A DNA stretch of 64,000 bases. It comes from CAWGGS01 sp963822095 (GTDB taxonomy: Bacteria > Desulfobacterota > Desulfobulbia > Desulfobulbales > Desulfocapsaceae). A program made the position numbers and the translations under genes. The DNA is taken from positions 62,001 to 126,000 of the forward strand of contig CAWGGS010000015.1 in NCBI GenBank assembly GCA_963822095.1. The letters are read 5' to 3'. Below, one piece after another: positions 24,509-34,330 of this stretch; within the stretch, counting starts at the first letter, position 1, and every line of letters begins with the position of its first letter. The notes beneath the pieces were generated by a model. That model worked only from the letters and a program-made list of their open reading frames with translations, was not told the origin of the DNA and did not search any database.

Positions 24509-24997
24509 TCAGGCAGCTCCAGCCGCACCTTTGAGGTTGGCGGCGATCCTGCGAGCCCAACCTTTGCCGAAGGTATCCCAATGAGGAAGACTCGTGTAGA
24601 ATTCAAGGCGTGAGGCATTAAACAGCATGACGAATTTCATCGGCTCAATGCCTTGGACGGCAGCCATGGTGATCGGCCCGAAGTCGCCGTCATCATCAAC
24701 ACCAACAGTTCTTTGCAGCCAGAGGACAGATGTTTTCAGGCCGCTGTTCACCGCAGCATCGAATATCTGAAAGGCGACAGGGTAGGGCAGCGAATCAAAC
24801 TCAGACAGCCAATACCGCTTGGCGTAGATGGCCTTTGCGGTCTTTTTATCCATATCCTGCATCGGGGCAGTGTAGCCATTCTCCCTGGCCACCTGCTCGG
24901 TGATCCCCCAGTTGGTCGCTCCTCCGGGATCGGCAGGGTTGTCTACATACCCACCTTCATTTCCAATCAGGTCGTCAAAAGCCTTGTCGAAATTCAT
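24509..24997 (-). CDS. GH108-type muramidase (phage-like lysozyme)
   Basis: A 162-residue peptidoglycan hydrolase of glycoside hydrolase family 108 with a C-terminal peptidoglycan-binding region. The diagnostic IGNEGGYVDNPADPGGATNW is at residues 11-30, with E14 as the catalytic acid; KAIYAKRYW and FQIFDAAVNSG follow in the usual order. There is no signal peptide, so export would need a holin or another route. A strong GGGAGGGGG site precedes the ATG. Such genes are common in prophages, but no other phage gene is next to it; it may be a stray or domesticated lysozyme. Confidence 0.92.
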   Translation of the reverse strand: MNFDKAFDDLIGNEGGYVDNPADPGGATNWGITEQVARENGYTAPMQDMDKKTAKAIYAKRYWLSEFDSLPYPVAFQIFDAAVNSGLKTSVLWLQRTVGVDDDGDFGPITMAAVQGIEPMKFVMLFNASRLEFYTSLPHWDTFGKGWARRIAANLKGAAGAA

Positions 24998-25503
24998 AGT
25001 CCCCCTCCCAAGATTGTATGCTGACTATTATACATATTGCAGGCGCATTCGCCTAGCAAACTTTATAGCAAAGCGAAAATAGATATCAAGGGTATTTTTT
25101 GTAAGGGTTTTTGCAGGTATTTTTCAGACACCCTGATTGAGGACGACATGTCTGACGGCATGTGCGGGAGCTGGCTTCTGCAGGATAGCAAATTTAAAAA
25201 CACACTATGAATGTACCCTGACGTTCAAGAATCGATGCAGTGAGACATCCCCGAGGGTGGGAAAGGGTGCTGGGATTTTTATCGGCTACAATTAGTCTTT
25301 ATAGAACAATTGAATTGTTTGTTATTAGCGATATATTATGACAGATAAAGCTGATGATGTAACAGATTTTCCAAGAGCATCATGTTCGGTACTGCAGATT
25401 ATCCGGGTCTTTGTTACATTTCCGTAGCAATTGTTGTTAAGGTATCAATGTAGAGAAAAAATAAGGGAACACCTATCGTTCAAATAGAGCTCGGAGGGGG
25501 ATA
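24998..25503. other. intergenic, possible promoter, no gene seen
   Basis: This 506-bp divergent gap has no supported gene. TTGAAT at 25310-25315 and TATATT at 25332-25337 with a 16-bp spacer make a plausible sigma-70 promoter for the rightward methyltransferase, 167 nt before its ATG. Confidence 0.35.
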
Positions 25504-26499
25504 ATGAAAACAAAGCACACATCAGATTCCATCTTGAAAACATCGCGTGGGTTCCAGGCGAGCCGTGTGCTCCTTTGTGGGGCGGAGCTTGATCTGTTCA
25601 CCTTGCTTGCCGAAAAACCCTTAAGTGCGCAGGCGGTGGCGAAGGAACGAGATGCCGATCTGCGGGGGGTCACCATCCTGCTCGATGCCTTGAGCGCTTC
25701 GGGGTATTTGTGCAAGACCAACGGCCGTTACCAGACAGAGCCATCGGCTGTTCCACTCCTTTCCGCTGATGTTCCCGAATCTCTTCTGCCTATTATCCTC
25801 CACCAGGGGTGGGTATGGCGAAGTTGGTCGCGGCTTACGGACATCATTTCAGGAAAGGTCACGGCCAACATGGGCGAGACAGGAGCACTTGCCGAGGGAA
25901 GCATTGAGTCTTTTATCGCGGCCATGCATGTGATTGCCTCAAAAAAGGCTCCGGAGGTGGTGGAGGCCGTCAATCCAGGAAAGGCTCGGCGGCTTTTAGA
26001 TGTGGGGGGCGGTTCCGGTACCTACACCCTGGCCTTTCTGGCTGCTGTTCCGGAGATGCAGGCAACCCTGTTCGATTTGCCGCGGGTGATTGAAATGGCC
26101 CGGAACCGGGCACAGGAGGCCGGCGTGGAGGACCGCGTCAACCTGGTGGCCGGTGATTTTTATAAAGATTCGCTGCCGCCGGGGCATGATCTTGCCTTAC
26201 TTTCCGCCATCATCCATCAGAACAGCCAGGAAGAAAACAAGTTTCTTTATAAAAGGATTTACGATGCTTTAGACCCGGGCGGACGAATCGTGGTGCGCGA
26301 TTATGTCATGTCCTCGGACCGGACCGAGCCCTTCGAGGGTGCCATATTCGCGGTCAACATGCTGGCCGGATCCCAGGGAGGGAACACCTATACCTATCAA
26401 GAGATCGCGGATAGCTTAGCCGCTGTGGGGTTTCACCGGATCCGTCTGATGCAGATCCAGGGCATGTTTTCCCTGGTTGAAGGATACAGGAAAGGCTGA
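25504..26499 (+). CDS. SAM-dependent methyltransferase (O-methyltransferase type)
   Basis: A 331-residue protein of the class that includes hydroxyneurosporene and acetylserotonin O-methyltransferases. An N-terminal winged-helix dimerisation domain (residues 10-90, SRVLLCGAELDLFTLLAEK and AKERDADLRGVTILLDALSA) precedes a Rossmann domain with the SAM motif RRLLDVGGGSGTYTL (about 162-173), then LFDLPRV, VAGDFYKDSLP and DALDPGGRIVVRDYV. The usual catalytic His has the context SAIIHQNSQEEN. The substrate is unknown. A GGAGGGGG site lies a few nt before the ATG. It is followed by 280 bp and then the pyruvate dehydrogenase operon. Confidence 0.88.
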   Translation: MKTKHTSDSILKTSRGFQASRVLLCGAELDLFTLLAEKPLSAQAVAKERDADLRGVTILLDALSASGYLCKTNGRYQTEPSAVPLLSADVPESLLPIILHQGWVWRSWSRLTDIISGKVTANMGETGALAEGSIESFIAAMHVIASKKAPEVVEAVNPGKARRLLDVGGGSGTYTLAFLAAVPEMQATLFDLPRVIEMARNRAQEAGVEDRVNLVAGDFYKDSLPPGHDLALLSAIIHQNSQEENKFLYKRIYDALDPGGRIVVRDYVMSSDRTEPFEGAIFAVNMLAGSQGGNTYTYQEIADSLAAVGFHRIRLMQIQGMFSLVEGYRKG

Positions 26500-26683
26500 T
26501 CAGAAAACAAATTACCAAGGGAAAAGTAAAAAATAAGGGATGGGGGGTGAAGAGTATATTTTTTTGCCAAATCAGTTGGTGAGAAATCCGGACAAGGGGC
26601 AATCAGCTCCGGTACATGAGGCTTTGTTTGGGCGAACTGCTGCAAGGACAACTACTGCGCAGTAAAATCCTGCTGATTAGTAC

Positions 26684-26726
26684 TTGATAGAAGAAGTAAA
26701 AAAATGATATCAACTGTAATACAGTT
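26684..26726 (+). promoter_or_regulatory. putative aceE promoter with palindromic operator
   Basis: TTGATA at 26684-26689 and TATCAA at 26708-26713 are 18 bp apart. AACTGTAATACAGTT at 26712-26726 is a perfect 15-bp palindrome (7-bp arms, one central base) placed over the expected transcription start, 53 nt before the aceE ATG. The placement suits a repressor site. It does not match the enterobacterial PdhR box. Confidence 0.45.
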
Positions 26727-26779
26727 TTGTTTTTTCGACTCCATCAAAATTAGCATCACTCCACTACACGAGGCACAGC

Positions 26780-29437
26780 ATGAGTTCGTATTATAAAGAT
26801 CCCGATCCTCAGGAGACTCAGGACTGGCTGGATTCACTTGAGGGTGTCATTCAACACGAGGGTGGGGAAAAGGTCGATTTTCTCCTGCAGAAGCTGACTG
26901 AAAGGGCGCGGGCGAAAGGAGTAGCCACTTCACCGGGGATACTCTCGCCGTACTGCAATACCATCGCCCCGGAAGAAGAGGAAAAAATACCGAAAGATTC
27001 CAACGTGGCCAAGAATGTGGCGGCCTATGTCCGCTGGAACGGTATGGCAATGGTGGCCAGGGCCAACAAAGACGGCAAAGGATTGGGTGGCCATATTGCC
27101 ACCTATACCTCTGTCTCGGCCATGTACGAGGTCGGCTTTAACTGGTTTTTCCGGGGTGTCGAAAGCGAGTATGGTCCGGACATGATTTATTTCCAGGGCC
27201 ACAGTTCGCCAGGCGTTTACGCCCGTGCCTATGTCGAGGGACGGCTTGACGATGAACATCTGGAAAATTTTCGTCAGGAGGTCGATGGTCACGGTCTCTC
27301 CTCGTATCCTCATCCTTATCTGATGCCTGATTTCTGGCAGTTTCCCACGGTGTCCATGGGACTTGGGCCGATGGCGGCCATTTATCAGGCCAGGTTCATG
27401 CGTTATATGGACAGCCGTGGCCTGAAAAAAGCGGGTGGCCGCAAGGTCTGGATGTTCATGGGAGATGGGGAATCGGATGAGCCCGAGGCCCTTGGCGCCC
27501 TGACGGTAGCCTCCCGTGAGAATCTCGACAATCTCATTTTTGTGGTCAACTGCAATCTGCAGAGGCTGGATGGCCCGGTGCGTGGTGACGGCAAGATAAT
27601 TCAGGAGCTCGAAGGCCGTTTCCGCGGCGCTGGCTGGCATGTCATCAAACTGATCTGGGGCACGGAATGGGATAGGATTCTTGAGCGCGACAAGGAGGGA
27701 TTGTTGCTCGGCAAGTTTAACGCGATGGTCGACGGCGAGTACCAGACCATTCGTGCACGAGGGCCTGAATATCTGCGTAAAAAAGTCTTTGGTGACGACC
27801 CCAGGCTGGAAAAGATGGTTGAGGATATCAGCGATCAAGAGCTCTGGCAATTGACCCGCGGCGGCCATGACCCGAGAAAGGTCTATGCTGCCTTTGCCGC
27901 CGCCGCCAAAGTCGAAGGCAAGCCCACGGTCATTCTGGCCAAGACCATCAAGGGCTATGGTATGGGGCATTCCGGCGAGTCGGTGATGGTGGCCCACAAT
28001 GTCAAGAAGATGGATATTGAATCCCTCAAGGCCTTTCGTGATCGTTTTCACGTCCCTTTGCGAGATGACCAGCTGGAAAAACTTCCCTTTATCAGGCCGG
28101 AAGAGGGCAGCGAGGAAGCCCGCTTTCTCAAGGAACGCCGACAGTCCATGGGCGGCAAGGTACCCTGCCGCATAACGGAAAGCAGTATCCTTCCGCCTGT
28201 TGACGAGAAGGCTTTTGCGCCGCTTCTGAAATCCTCGAAGGACCGCGAGCTGTCGACTACCATGGCCTTTGTTCGTCTGCTCAGCAACCTGGTGAAAGAT
28301 GATAATATAGGCAAGAATGTCGTGCCGATTATTCCTGATGAGGCCCGCACCTTCGGTATGGAAGGACTTTTTCGCCAATTGGGCATCTACGCCCCCAGCG
28401 GCCAACTCTATGAACCGCAGGATTCCGAGGCTGTGGCTTGGTATAGGGAAGATCCGGAAGGACAGATATTTGAGGAGGGCATAACCGAGGCCGGTGCCAT
28501 CTCTACCTGGATGGCTGCCGGCACGGCATATGCCAACTACGGCGTACCCATGATCCCATTCTATACCTTCTACTCGATGTTCGGTTTTCAGCGGGTTGGG
28601 GATCAGATATGGGCAGCGGCTGATGCCGGTACCCGTGGTTTTCTGATGGGGGCCACATCCGGCCGGACCACGCTTAATGGTGAAGGGCTGCAACACCAGG
28701 ACGGTCATAGCCTGCTCTATGCCTCTGCCGTACCCACCTGCCAGGCGTATGATCCGACCTTTTCCTATGAAGTGGCGGTCATCATCAAAAAAGGGTTGGA
28801 GCGCATGTTTGTCAACGGCGAAAATGTGTTTTATTACATCACATTGCTCAACGAAAACTATCAGCATCCCGAAATACCGGAAGGTGTGGAAGAGGGTATC
28901 GAGAAGGGAATGTATCTCTTTCGCAGGGGCGCAAAAAGCGATCGCCGGGTTCAATTGATGGGCAGCGGAGCCATTTTCCGTGAGGTCATTGCTGCGGCCG
29001 ATCTTCTGGCCAAAGAATTCAAGGTCGAGGCCGATGTCTGGTCGGTACTGGGTATCAACCAATTACACCGCCAGGCCATGCTGGTTGAGGACTGGAACAG
29101 AAGACACCCCCAGGAAAAAAAGAGGCGCTCCTATGTCGAAGAAGTTTTAGAAAATTTCAAGGGGCCGGTTATTATCAGCACCGATTATGTCCAGGCATAT
29201 CCGGAGCAGCTGCGCCGCTCTATTGCAGCTCCGCTGACAATACTGGGAACCGATGGCTTCGGCCGCAGCGATTCCCGGGAGAAGCTGCGCAAGTTCTTCG
29301 GTATCGACCGCTACCATATCGTAGTTGCGGCGTTGCAGGCCCTGGCCGGGCAGAAACAGGTGAAGCCGGCCACCGTGGAGAAGGCGATAGAAAAGTATGG
29401 GATTGACCCTGAAGCCCCACATTCAATAATCAGATAG
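26780..29437 (+). CDS. aceE: pyruvate dehydrogenase E1 component, homodimeric type
   Basis: An 885-residue thiamine-diphosphate enzyme that decarboxylates pyruvate and acetylates the lipoyl group of E2. It has the length and order of the AceE family: GHIATYTSVSAMYEVGFNWF, HSSPGVYARA, the ThDP-binding MGDGESDEPEALGALT and later NLDNLIFVVNCNLQRLDGPV, KTIKGYGMG, then the transketolase-like middle domain (IPFYTFYSMFGFQRVGDQIW) and a C-terminal domain ending EAPHSIIR. First gene of aceE-aceF-lpdA, with 65 nt before aceF. A complete PDH complex argues for some aerobic or oxidant-coupled pyruvate use. Confidence 0.97.
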   Translation: MSSYYKDPDPQETQDWLDSLEGVIQHEGGEKVDFLLQKLTERARAKGVATSPGILSPYCNTIAPEEEEKIPKDSNVAKNVAAYVRWNGMAMVARANKDGKGLGGHIATYTSVSAMYEVGFNWFFRGVESEYGPDMIYFQGHSSPGVYARAYVEGRLDDEHLENFRQEVDGHGLSSYPHPYLMPDFWQFPTVSMGLGPMAAIYQARFMRYMDSRGLKKAGGRKVWMFMGDGESDEPEALGALTVASRENLDNLIFVVNCNLQRLDGPVRGDGKIIQELEGRFRGAGWHVIKLIWGTEWDRILERDKEGLLLGKFNAMVDGEYQTIRARGPEYLRKKVFGDDPRLEKMVEDISDQELWQLTRGGHDPRKVYAAFAAAAKVEGKPTVILAKTIKGYGMGHSGESVMVAHNVKKMDIESLKAFRDRFHVPLRDDQLEKLPFIRPEEGSEEARFLKERRQSMGGKVPCRITESSILPPVDEKAFAPLLKSSKDRELSTTMAFVRLLSNLVKDDNIGKNVVPIIPDEARTFGMEGLFRQLGIYAPSGQLYEPQDSEAVAWYREDPEGQIFEEGITEAGAISTWMAAGTAYANYGVPMIPFYTFYSMFGFQRVGDQIWAAADAGTRGFLMGATSGRTTLNGEGLQHQDGHSLLYASAVPTCQAYDPTFSYEVAVIIKKGLERMFVNGENVFYYITLLNENYQHPEIPEGVEEGIEKGMYLFRRGAKSDRRVQLMGSGAIFREVIAAADLLAKEFKVEADVWSVLGINQLHRQAMLVEDWNRRHPQEKKRRSYVEEVLENFKGPVIISTDYVQAYPEQLRRSIAAPLTILGTDGFGRSDSREKLRKFFGIDRYHIVVAALQALAGQKQVKPATVEKAIEKYGIDPEAPHSIIR

Positions 29438-29502
29438 GAGACCGAGGAGAAGACCCTTTTCCCCGTCGGACTTCTCGCTACCTACAACAAGGAGAGAACA
29501 GG

Positions 29503-30777
29503 ATGGCCACACAAAAGGTCACTATTCCCGATTTTGGCAATGTGCAGGATATAGCCGTTGTTGAGGTCTATGTTTCCAAAGGAGACGAGGTCAAGGTGGA
29601 GGATCCCCTTATCGCCCTGGAGAGTGAAAAGGCGGTAATGGACATCCCCTCAACGGCGGCAGGAATAGTCAGGGAGGTCTATCTCAAAGAGGAGGATACG
29701 GTCAACAGCGGCGACGCTATCCTGTTGCTAGAAACAAAAGGAAGTGAAAAAGGGACTTTCAGCGAAGAAGAGAAGGACAGTAAACAGGCGCCTGCGCAAA
29801 AGCCAGCAGAGCAGAAAGCTAAAGAGGAGGAAACAACAGCAAAACAACAAGAATCAGGCAAAGAGGCGTCCGGTCACTATCACGCCACCCCGTCGGTGCG
29901 TGCCTACGCCAGAGAGCAAGACGTGGTCCTTGGAGATATCAAGGGAACCGGTCCGAAGGGTCGGATTCTCAAAGAAGATATCGATATGGCCAAAAAGACA
30001 GGGACCAGAAAAGCAGTGCCGCAAGGCCCCATGGACAATTTCCTCAAGAGCGGGCCGCTTGAAGATTTCAGCAGGTATGGTGAAGTTGAGGAAGTGGCTA
30101 TGGGACGGATTAAAAAGATCTCAGGCCCTCAGTTGTTGAAGAGCTGGATGACCATTCCCCATGTTACCCATTTCGACGAGGCGGATGTCACCGAACTGGA
30201 GGCATTCCGTAGACAATTGAATAAGGAGGCGGAGAATCAGATCCGCTACAGTGCACTGGTCTTCATCACCAAGGCGGTGGTCGCAACCCTGAAGGCCTAC
30301 CCCGAGGTCAACAGCTCGCTGGACGCCGATGATAACAAGCTTGTGCTCAAATATTTCTACAACATAGGCGTCGCTGTAGATACACCCAACGGCCTGGTCG
30401 TACCAGTAATCAAAGACGCCGACAAAATGGGAATGAAGGAAATTGCCAATGAACTCAAACGACTCAGCGAGGAGGCCAGGGCGGGAAAACTGGCCATTAC
30501 CGATATGCAGGGAGCAACGTTTACCATCTCTAGCCTGGGCGGTATCGGCGGGACCGGTTTTACCCCGATCATCAATAGCCCCCAGGTGGCAATCCTGGGT
30601 CTGTCGCGCAATTATCAAAAGCCGGTGTGGAACGAGGAACTCCAGGCCTTCAGGCCGCGGCTGACCCTGCCATTCTCGCTGTCCTACGACCACCGGGTGA
30701 TCGATGGCGCCGATGCGGCCAGGTTCTGCAAGGCCTTGAGCAAAAATATAGAGGACCTCAGAAGGACGTTATTATAA
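29503..30777 (+). CDS. aceF: pyruvate dehydrogenase E2, dihydrolipoamide acetyltransferase
   Basis: A 424-residue E2 core protein that transfers acetyl from lipoyl to CoA. It has a single N-terminal lipoyl domain (1-80, lipoyl-lysine K43 in ESEKAVMD), then a Lys/Glu/Gln-rich hinge (about 85-125). The peripheral subunit-binding domain follows (ATPSVRAYAREQDVVLGDIK then GTGPKGRILKEDI, about 128-165). The catalytic domain ends with the active-site SYDHRVIDGADAARF. AAGGAGAG precedes the ATG. One lipoyl domain rather than the three of E. coli is common outside enterics. Confidence 0.97.
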   Translation: MATQKVTIPDFGNVQDIAVVEVYVSKGDEVKVEDPLIALESEKAVMDIPSTAAGIVREVYLKEEDTVNSGDAILLLETKGSEKGTFSEEEKDSKQAPAQKPAEQKAKEEETTAKQQESGKEASGHYHATPSVRAYAREQDVVLGDIKGTGPKGRILKEDIDMAKKTGTRKAVPQGPMDNFLKSGPLEDFSRYGEVEEVAMGRIKKISGPQLLKSWMTIPHVTHFDEADVTELEAFRRQLNKEAENQIRYSALVFITKAVVATLKAYPEVNSSLDADDNKLVLKYFYNIGVAVDTPNGLVVPVIKDADKMGMKEIANELKRLSEEARAGKLAITDMQGATFTISSLGGIGGTGFTPIINSPQVAILGLSRNYQKPVWNEELQAFRPRLTLPFSLSYDHRVIDGADAARFCKALSKNIEDLRRTLL

Positions 30778-30793
30778 CCATGGAGGAAGAAAA

Positions 30794-32206
30794 TTGAGCG
30801 ACAGGGAAAAATTTGATCTTGTGGTTCTGGGAGCTGGGCCCGGCGGCTACACCGCCGCATTTCGCGGTGCCGATCTTGGCCTGAATGTCTGCCTGATCGA
30901 CAGCAGAGAGCGACTCGGCGGTGTCTGCCTCAACTTAGGCTGCATCCCCTCCAAGACACTGTTGCACGGAGCCCAGGTCATAGAAGAGGCCCAAGACATC
31001 GCCGATTTCGGTATCCGTTTTGGTAAGCCGGAGATCGACATTGATGCTCTGCGGGCCAAAAAAGAGGACGTTATACAAAAGCTGACCGATGGACTCGACA
31101 GCCTGGCCACGGCAAGGAAGATTACCCGCCTCACCGGAAGGGGCGTTTTTCGTGACAAGGAGACCATTACGATTACGGTCGAAGGAACAGAGACGGAAAT
31201 CGGTTTCGCTCATGCCATAATCGCCACCGGATCGAGGCCGTTCGTCCTGCCGAATCAACCGGACGACCCGCGCATCTGGGACTCGACTGCGGCCCTTCGT
31301 CTGGACTTCATCCCCAAGCGCTTCCTGATCATCGGCGGCGGCATCATCGGGCTGGAGATGGCCCAGGTCTACAGTGCACTTGGGTCGGAAATCACCATCG
31401 TCGAGATGCTCGACCACATCATCCCGCCGGCCGACAAGGATGTCGTCCAGCCGCTCTTCCTGAAGTTGAAAAAGCGCTATACCATCCTGACCAAAGCAAA
31501 AGTCACCAACATCAAGGCGGAAAAGAGGGCAATCAAGGTTACCGTCGAGCAAAAAAATGAAGAGGAAACCAAGGAATATGACGCCGTCCTGGTTGCCGTA
31601 GGCCGCACACCCAACAGCGAAAATATCGGTCTGGAAAATCTCGGGATATCCCCTGGTAAAAGAGGATTTGTCGAGGTGGATGAACAGCTGCGCACCTCTG
31701 TTTCCAACATCTTTGCCATTGGCGATGTGGTGGGCGATCCCATGTTGGCCCATAAAGCCTCCCACCAGGGCAAGGTGGCGGCTGAAGTCTGCGCAGGGCA
31801 TACATCGGCCTTCACGGCTCTGGGTATTCCGGCGGTGGCCTACACCAATCCGGAGGTGGCCTGGATCGGATTGACCGAAAAAGAGGCCAAGGAGAAGGGC
31901 ATCGACTATGACAAAGGCAAATTCTCCTGGGGGGCCAGCGGCCGGGCATTGTCGGCAGGTGCTGAGGTGGGAGCCAGCAAAGTGCTTTTTTCCAAGGAAA
32001 CCGGTCGTCTGATTGGCGCAGCGATCTGCGGTCTCAATAGTGGTGAGCTTATTCATGAGGCTGTGCTCGCCCTGGAGATGGGGTCCGATGCTGAGGATAT
32101 AAGCAAAACGATCCATGCGCACCCGACGCTGTCCGAGACCTTTGCTTTTGCCTGTGAAATGGTGGACGGCTCGATAACCGACGCCATGCCGCCGAAGAAG
32201 AAATGA
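30794..32206 (+). CDS. lpdA: dihydrolipoamide dehydrogenase (E3)
   Basis: A 470-residue FAD flavoprotein that reoxidises E2 dihydrolipoamide with NAD+. The FAD GxGxxG (VVLGAGPGGYTAA) is at the N terminus, the redox-active cysteines are C45 and C50 (GGVCLNLGCIPSK), the NAD-binding motif is LIIGGGIIGLEMA, and the C-terminal His-Glu base lies in AHPTLSETF. The start codon is TTG at 30794, with GGAGGAAG upstream. It lies 16 nt after aceF and ends 24 bp from the convergent malQ stop with no clear bidirectional terminator. Confidence 0.97.
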   Translation: MSDREKFDLVVLGAGPGGYTAAFRGADLGLNVCLIDSRERLGGVCLNLGCIPSKTLLHGAQVIEEAQDIADFGIRFGKPEIDIDALRAKKEDVIQKLTDGLDSLATARKITRLTGRGVFRDKETITITVEGTETEIGFAHAIIATGSRPFVLPNQPDDPRIWDSTAALRLDFIPKRFLIIGGGIIGLEMAQVYSALGSEITIVEMLDHIIPPADKDVVQPLFLKLKKRYTILTKAKVTNIKAEKRAIKVTVEQKNEEETKEYDAVLVAVGRTPNSENIGLENLGISPGKRGFVEVDEQLRTSVSNIFAIGDVVGDPMLAHKASHQGKVAAEVCAGHTSAFTALGIPAVAYTNPEVAWIGLTEKEAKEKGIDYDKGKFSWGASGRALSAGAEVGASKVLFSKETGRLIGAAICGLNSGELIHEAVLALEMGSDAEDISKTIHAHPTLSETFAFACEMVDGSITDAMPPKKK

Positions 32207-32230
32207 TTGCCCGAAGTATGAAGAGCCACA

Positions 32231-34177
32231 TCACTTTTGAAAACGTACCGGCCAGGATTCCAGATCTTCTATCAAATTGCGGTACTGCAGACGGACATCA
32301 TCACCCCGGGCTCGAAGGGCCATGGCCAGTGCCTTTGGGATATTGAGTGCCAGGTTTTTGCGCAACTTGTCAATATACTGCCTGGGGTAATCAGAGTCGA
32401 TGCGAAGCGACCAGTTATCCTGGCTGACCGTGCCGGGAATATTGTATGATTGCCGGATGCCGAGAAGATCGGTGAAAAAAACCATGATGTTTTGGGCCGG
32501 ACCGATAAACAGGTCGGCGAATTTGGCCTGGGCAAGCTCCCCGCTGTCCCCCGCGACACGGCGTATCCATTTTTCCCGTTCGCCCGCAGCAATATCCAGA
32601 CGCTTGGCCAGATATTCAGCCTGTTGGAGGCATTCTCCATCCTGCAGCCAGCGTTCGGTGACCTGCCAGATCGAAGAGGTATCGTGATTGCCCAGCATCA
32701 CCCAGTCCTGTGGCTGTGCATTTTCACAGCGGTAGACATCATGGGCCTTCTTTAAATCCGCCTTCTGGGTGACGAGGAAATGACCGAGACCGTACAATTC
32801 CATCACCTTTCTTATCGGATAGGGCCGGGTGCTCAGTATTTCACAGGCAATTTCGCTGGAACCGCGGTGATATTCGCGGGCCGAGGCCATAATCTCCTCA
32901 AACCGTACGGCATACCGGCGAATCTGGTCGGGTTCCAGATTCATGACCCAGTCGTCGGCGTAGCGTTTTTCTCTCGGATTGATCTGATCGGGTCGAACGA
33001 TGGCAAGCTCCGCCAGTCGTGGATGATCGGCCAGCGCCGGTGAAGCGAAAAGACGGGCACCTTCCTGTACGGCCTTATGAGTATCCTCCCTGTCGGCACG
33101 GTAGACCCACGGGCAGATCAGGCCATGCGGGTGATCGATGCGGATGCCGTCGAATTCCTGAAACAGTTTGTCTATCCGTCTTCTGAAAAACACGCGTGCC
33201 GGACCCGGAATACAGTTGCCTTCCGGGTCGAAGAGATTGAATTTGTGCGGATCCGGAACAGGGTAATTCCAGGGCTGGCCTTCCGGATTTGTCCGGCTCG
33301 GTGGTGCCCCCAGGAGATAATCGGCAAGCAGAAAGGATTGGGCCGACCATATATCTCTACCGGAGAGTCCGATCTGACAATCACCGAACAGCCTGAGATC
33401 GAGAAGCCTGCAATGTTTTCTGAGCTTACGGTGCTGCCAGTGCAGGAGAAATTGGATGAAAAAATATTCCTCCATCTCGTTTCGATGGCGCCTTTTGAGT
33501 TCCGTCTTTCGTTTCCTTGCCGCCTCGCCGCCACCCCGGGGTGGTGCAAAGAGCCGTTTGTCGATCAATGCCTGGGCACTTTCTCCCCACGCTTTCCAGC
33601 TTCTTCCGCCATACTGGCTTCGAAGCACTTCATAGAGTCCGTCTCGCTCCAGCCAATCGCCGTTATTCTGAAGAAATTCGTTAAAAGAACGGAGCAGCGC
33701 AGCCTGGAATCCGGTGCCTTCCCGGTCGCTGTTCTTCCTGACCCACCGGCCGATTTCAACGAGAAGGCTGCCCATGGCCTTTTCAGCGAAATCCCCTTCG
33801 ACTCGGTCGACAGGAGGAGCCTGCCCGTCAAGCAGGCAGGACAGCCATTCGGCTTGAATCAGGTTCCATGGTTTCTCGGTCAGCCGGAGGGGTGCCAGGG
33901 AAAGAGGATTTCGGGAAAAGAGGGTCGCGTCGTAGGGAGAAGGGTTCAATGGAGAGGTAATACCCTGCGGCCCGAACTGGAAGCCATTGAAACCGAGGTC
34001 GCTTGCAAAGCGGACAAAGTGGAAGGCCCCGTGGGAATAGGGAGAGCCGCGACCGATATCCTCGCCCGGCAGGCTGGGAAAGGCAGCATCGTGGATGGAG
34101 AGAAGAAAGTTCCTGATACCAAGGACATTCAACGCCTTTCTTACCAGCGGCCGCAGTCTTGCAAAATCATACGACAT
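32231..34177 (-). CDS. malQ: 4-alpha-glucanotransferase (amylomaltase)
   Basis: A GH77 enzyme of 648 residues that transfers alpha-1,4-glucan segments between maltooligosaccharides. Visible are the N-terminal RGSPYS and GFQFGPQG region, the nucleophile motif DGIRIDHPHGL, the general acid region IACEILSTRPYPIRKVMELY, and NHDTSSIWQ. ATG 34177 is chosen over an in-frame TTG at 34186. Last gene of the glucan/trehalose operon, 153 nt after glgB. Here it could trim or extend the oligosaccharides released by the debranching enzyme. Confidence 0.93.
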   Translation of the reverse strand: MSYDFARLRPLVRKALNVLGIRNFLLSIHDAAFPSLPGEDIGRGSPYSHGAFHFVRFASDLGFNGFQFGPQGITSPLNPSPYDATLFSRNPLSLAPLRLTEKPWNLIQAEWLSCLLDGQAPPVDRVEGDFAEKAMGSLLVEIGRWVRKNSDREGTGFQAALLRSFNEFLQNNGDWLERDGLYEVLRSQYGGRSWKAWGESAQALIDKRLFAPPRGGGEAARKRKTELKRRHRNEMEEYFFIQFLLHWQHRKLRKHCRLLDLRLFGDCQIGLSGRDIWSAQSFLLADYLLGAPPSRTNPEGQPWNYPVPDPHKFNLFDPEGNCIPGPARVFFRRRIDKLFQEFDGIRIDHPHGLICPWVYRADREDTHKAVQEGARLFASPALADHPRLAELAIVRPDQINPREKRYADDWVMNLEPDQIRRYAVRFEEIMASAREYHRGSSEIACEILSTRPYPIRKVMELYGLGHFLVTQKADLKKAHDVYRCENAQPQDWVMLGNHDTSSIWQVTERWLQDGECLQQAEYLAKRLDIAAGEREKWIRRVAGDSGELAQAKFADLFIGPAQNIMVFFTDLLGIRQSYNIPGTVSQDNWSLRIDSDYPRQYIDKLRKNLALNIPKALAMALRARGDDVRLQYRNLIEDLESWPVRFQK

Positions 34178-34330
34178 ACAGTTCAACTCTTTGAGGAGAT
34201 GATTCTTCTGAAGTTCTCATGGAGACAATTCTTCCGAGGAAAGGTCGTTGATAAAATCCCGCACAGGAAGGTAGGCTTTCCATGAGGAAAAAAATCTCAA
34301 GGGTGATCATCTTACACCGTCCTGCCTTCT

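Noticed and set aside
24509..24997. Prophage around the GH108 lysozyme
   Set aside because: No holin, tail, capsid, integrase or other phage gene lies next to it.
26930..29062. Very long antisense frame (710 codons) opposite aceE
   Set aside because: aceE is a certain gene; the opposing frame has no recognisable domain and arises from codon bias on the coding strand.
30935..32122. 395-codon antisense frame opposite lpdA
   Set aside because: Complement of a clear lpdA; composition unlike a protein and no known motif.
33077..34285. 402-codon rightward frame opposite malQ
   Set aside because: malQ motifs are unambiguous on the other strand; this frame has no domain.
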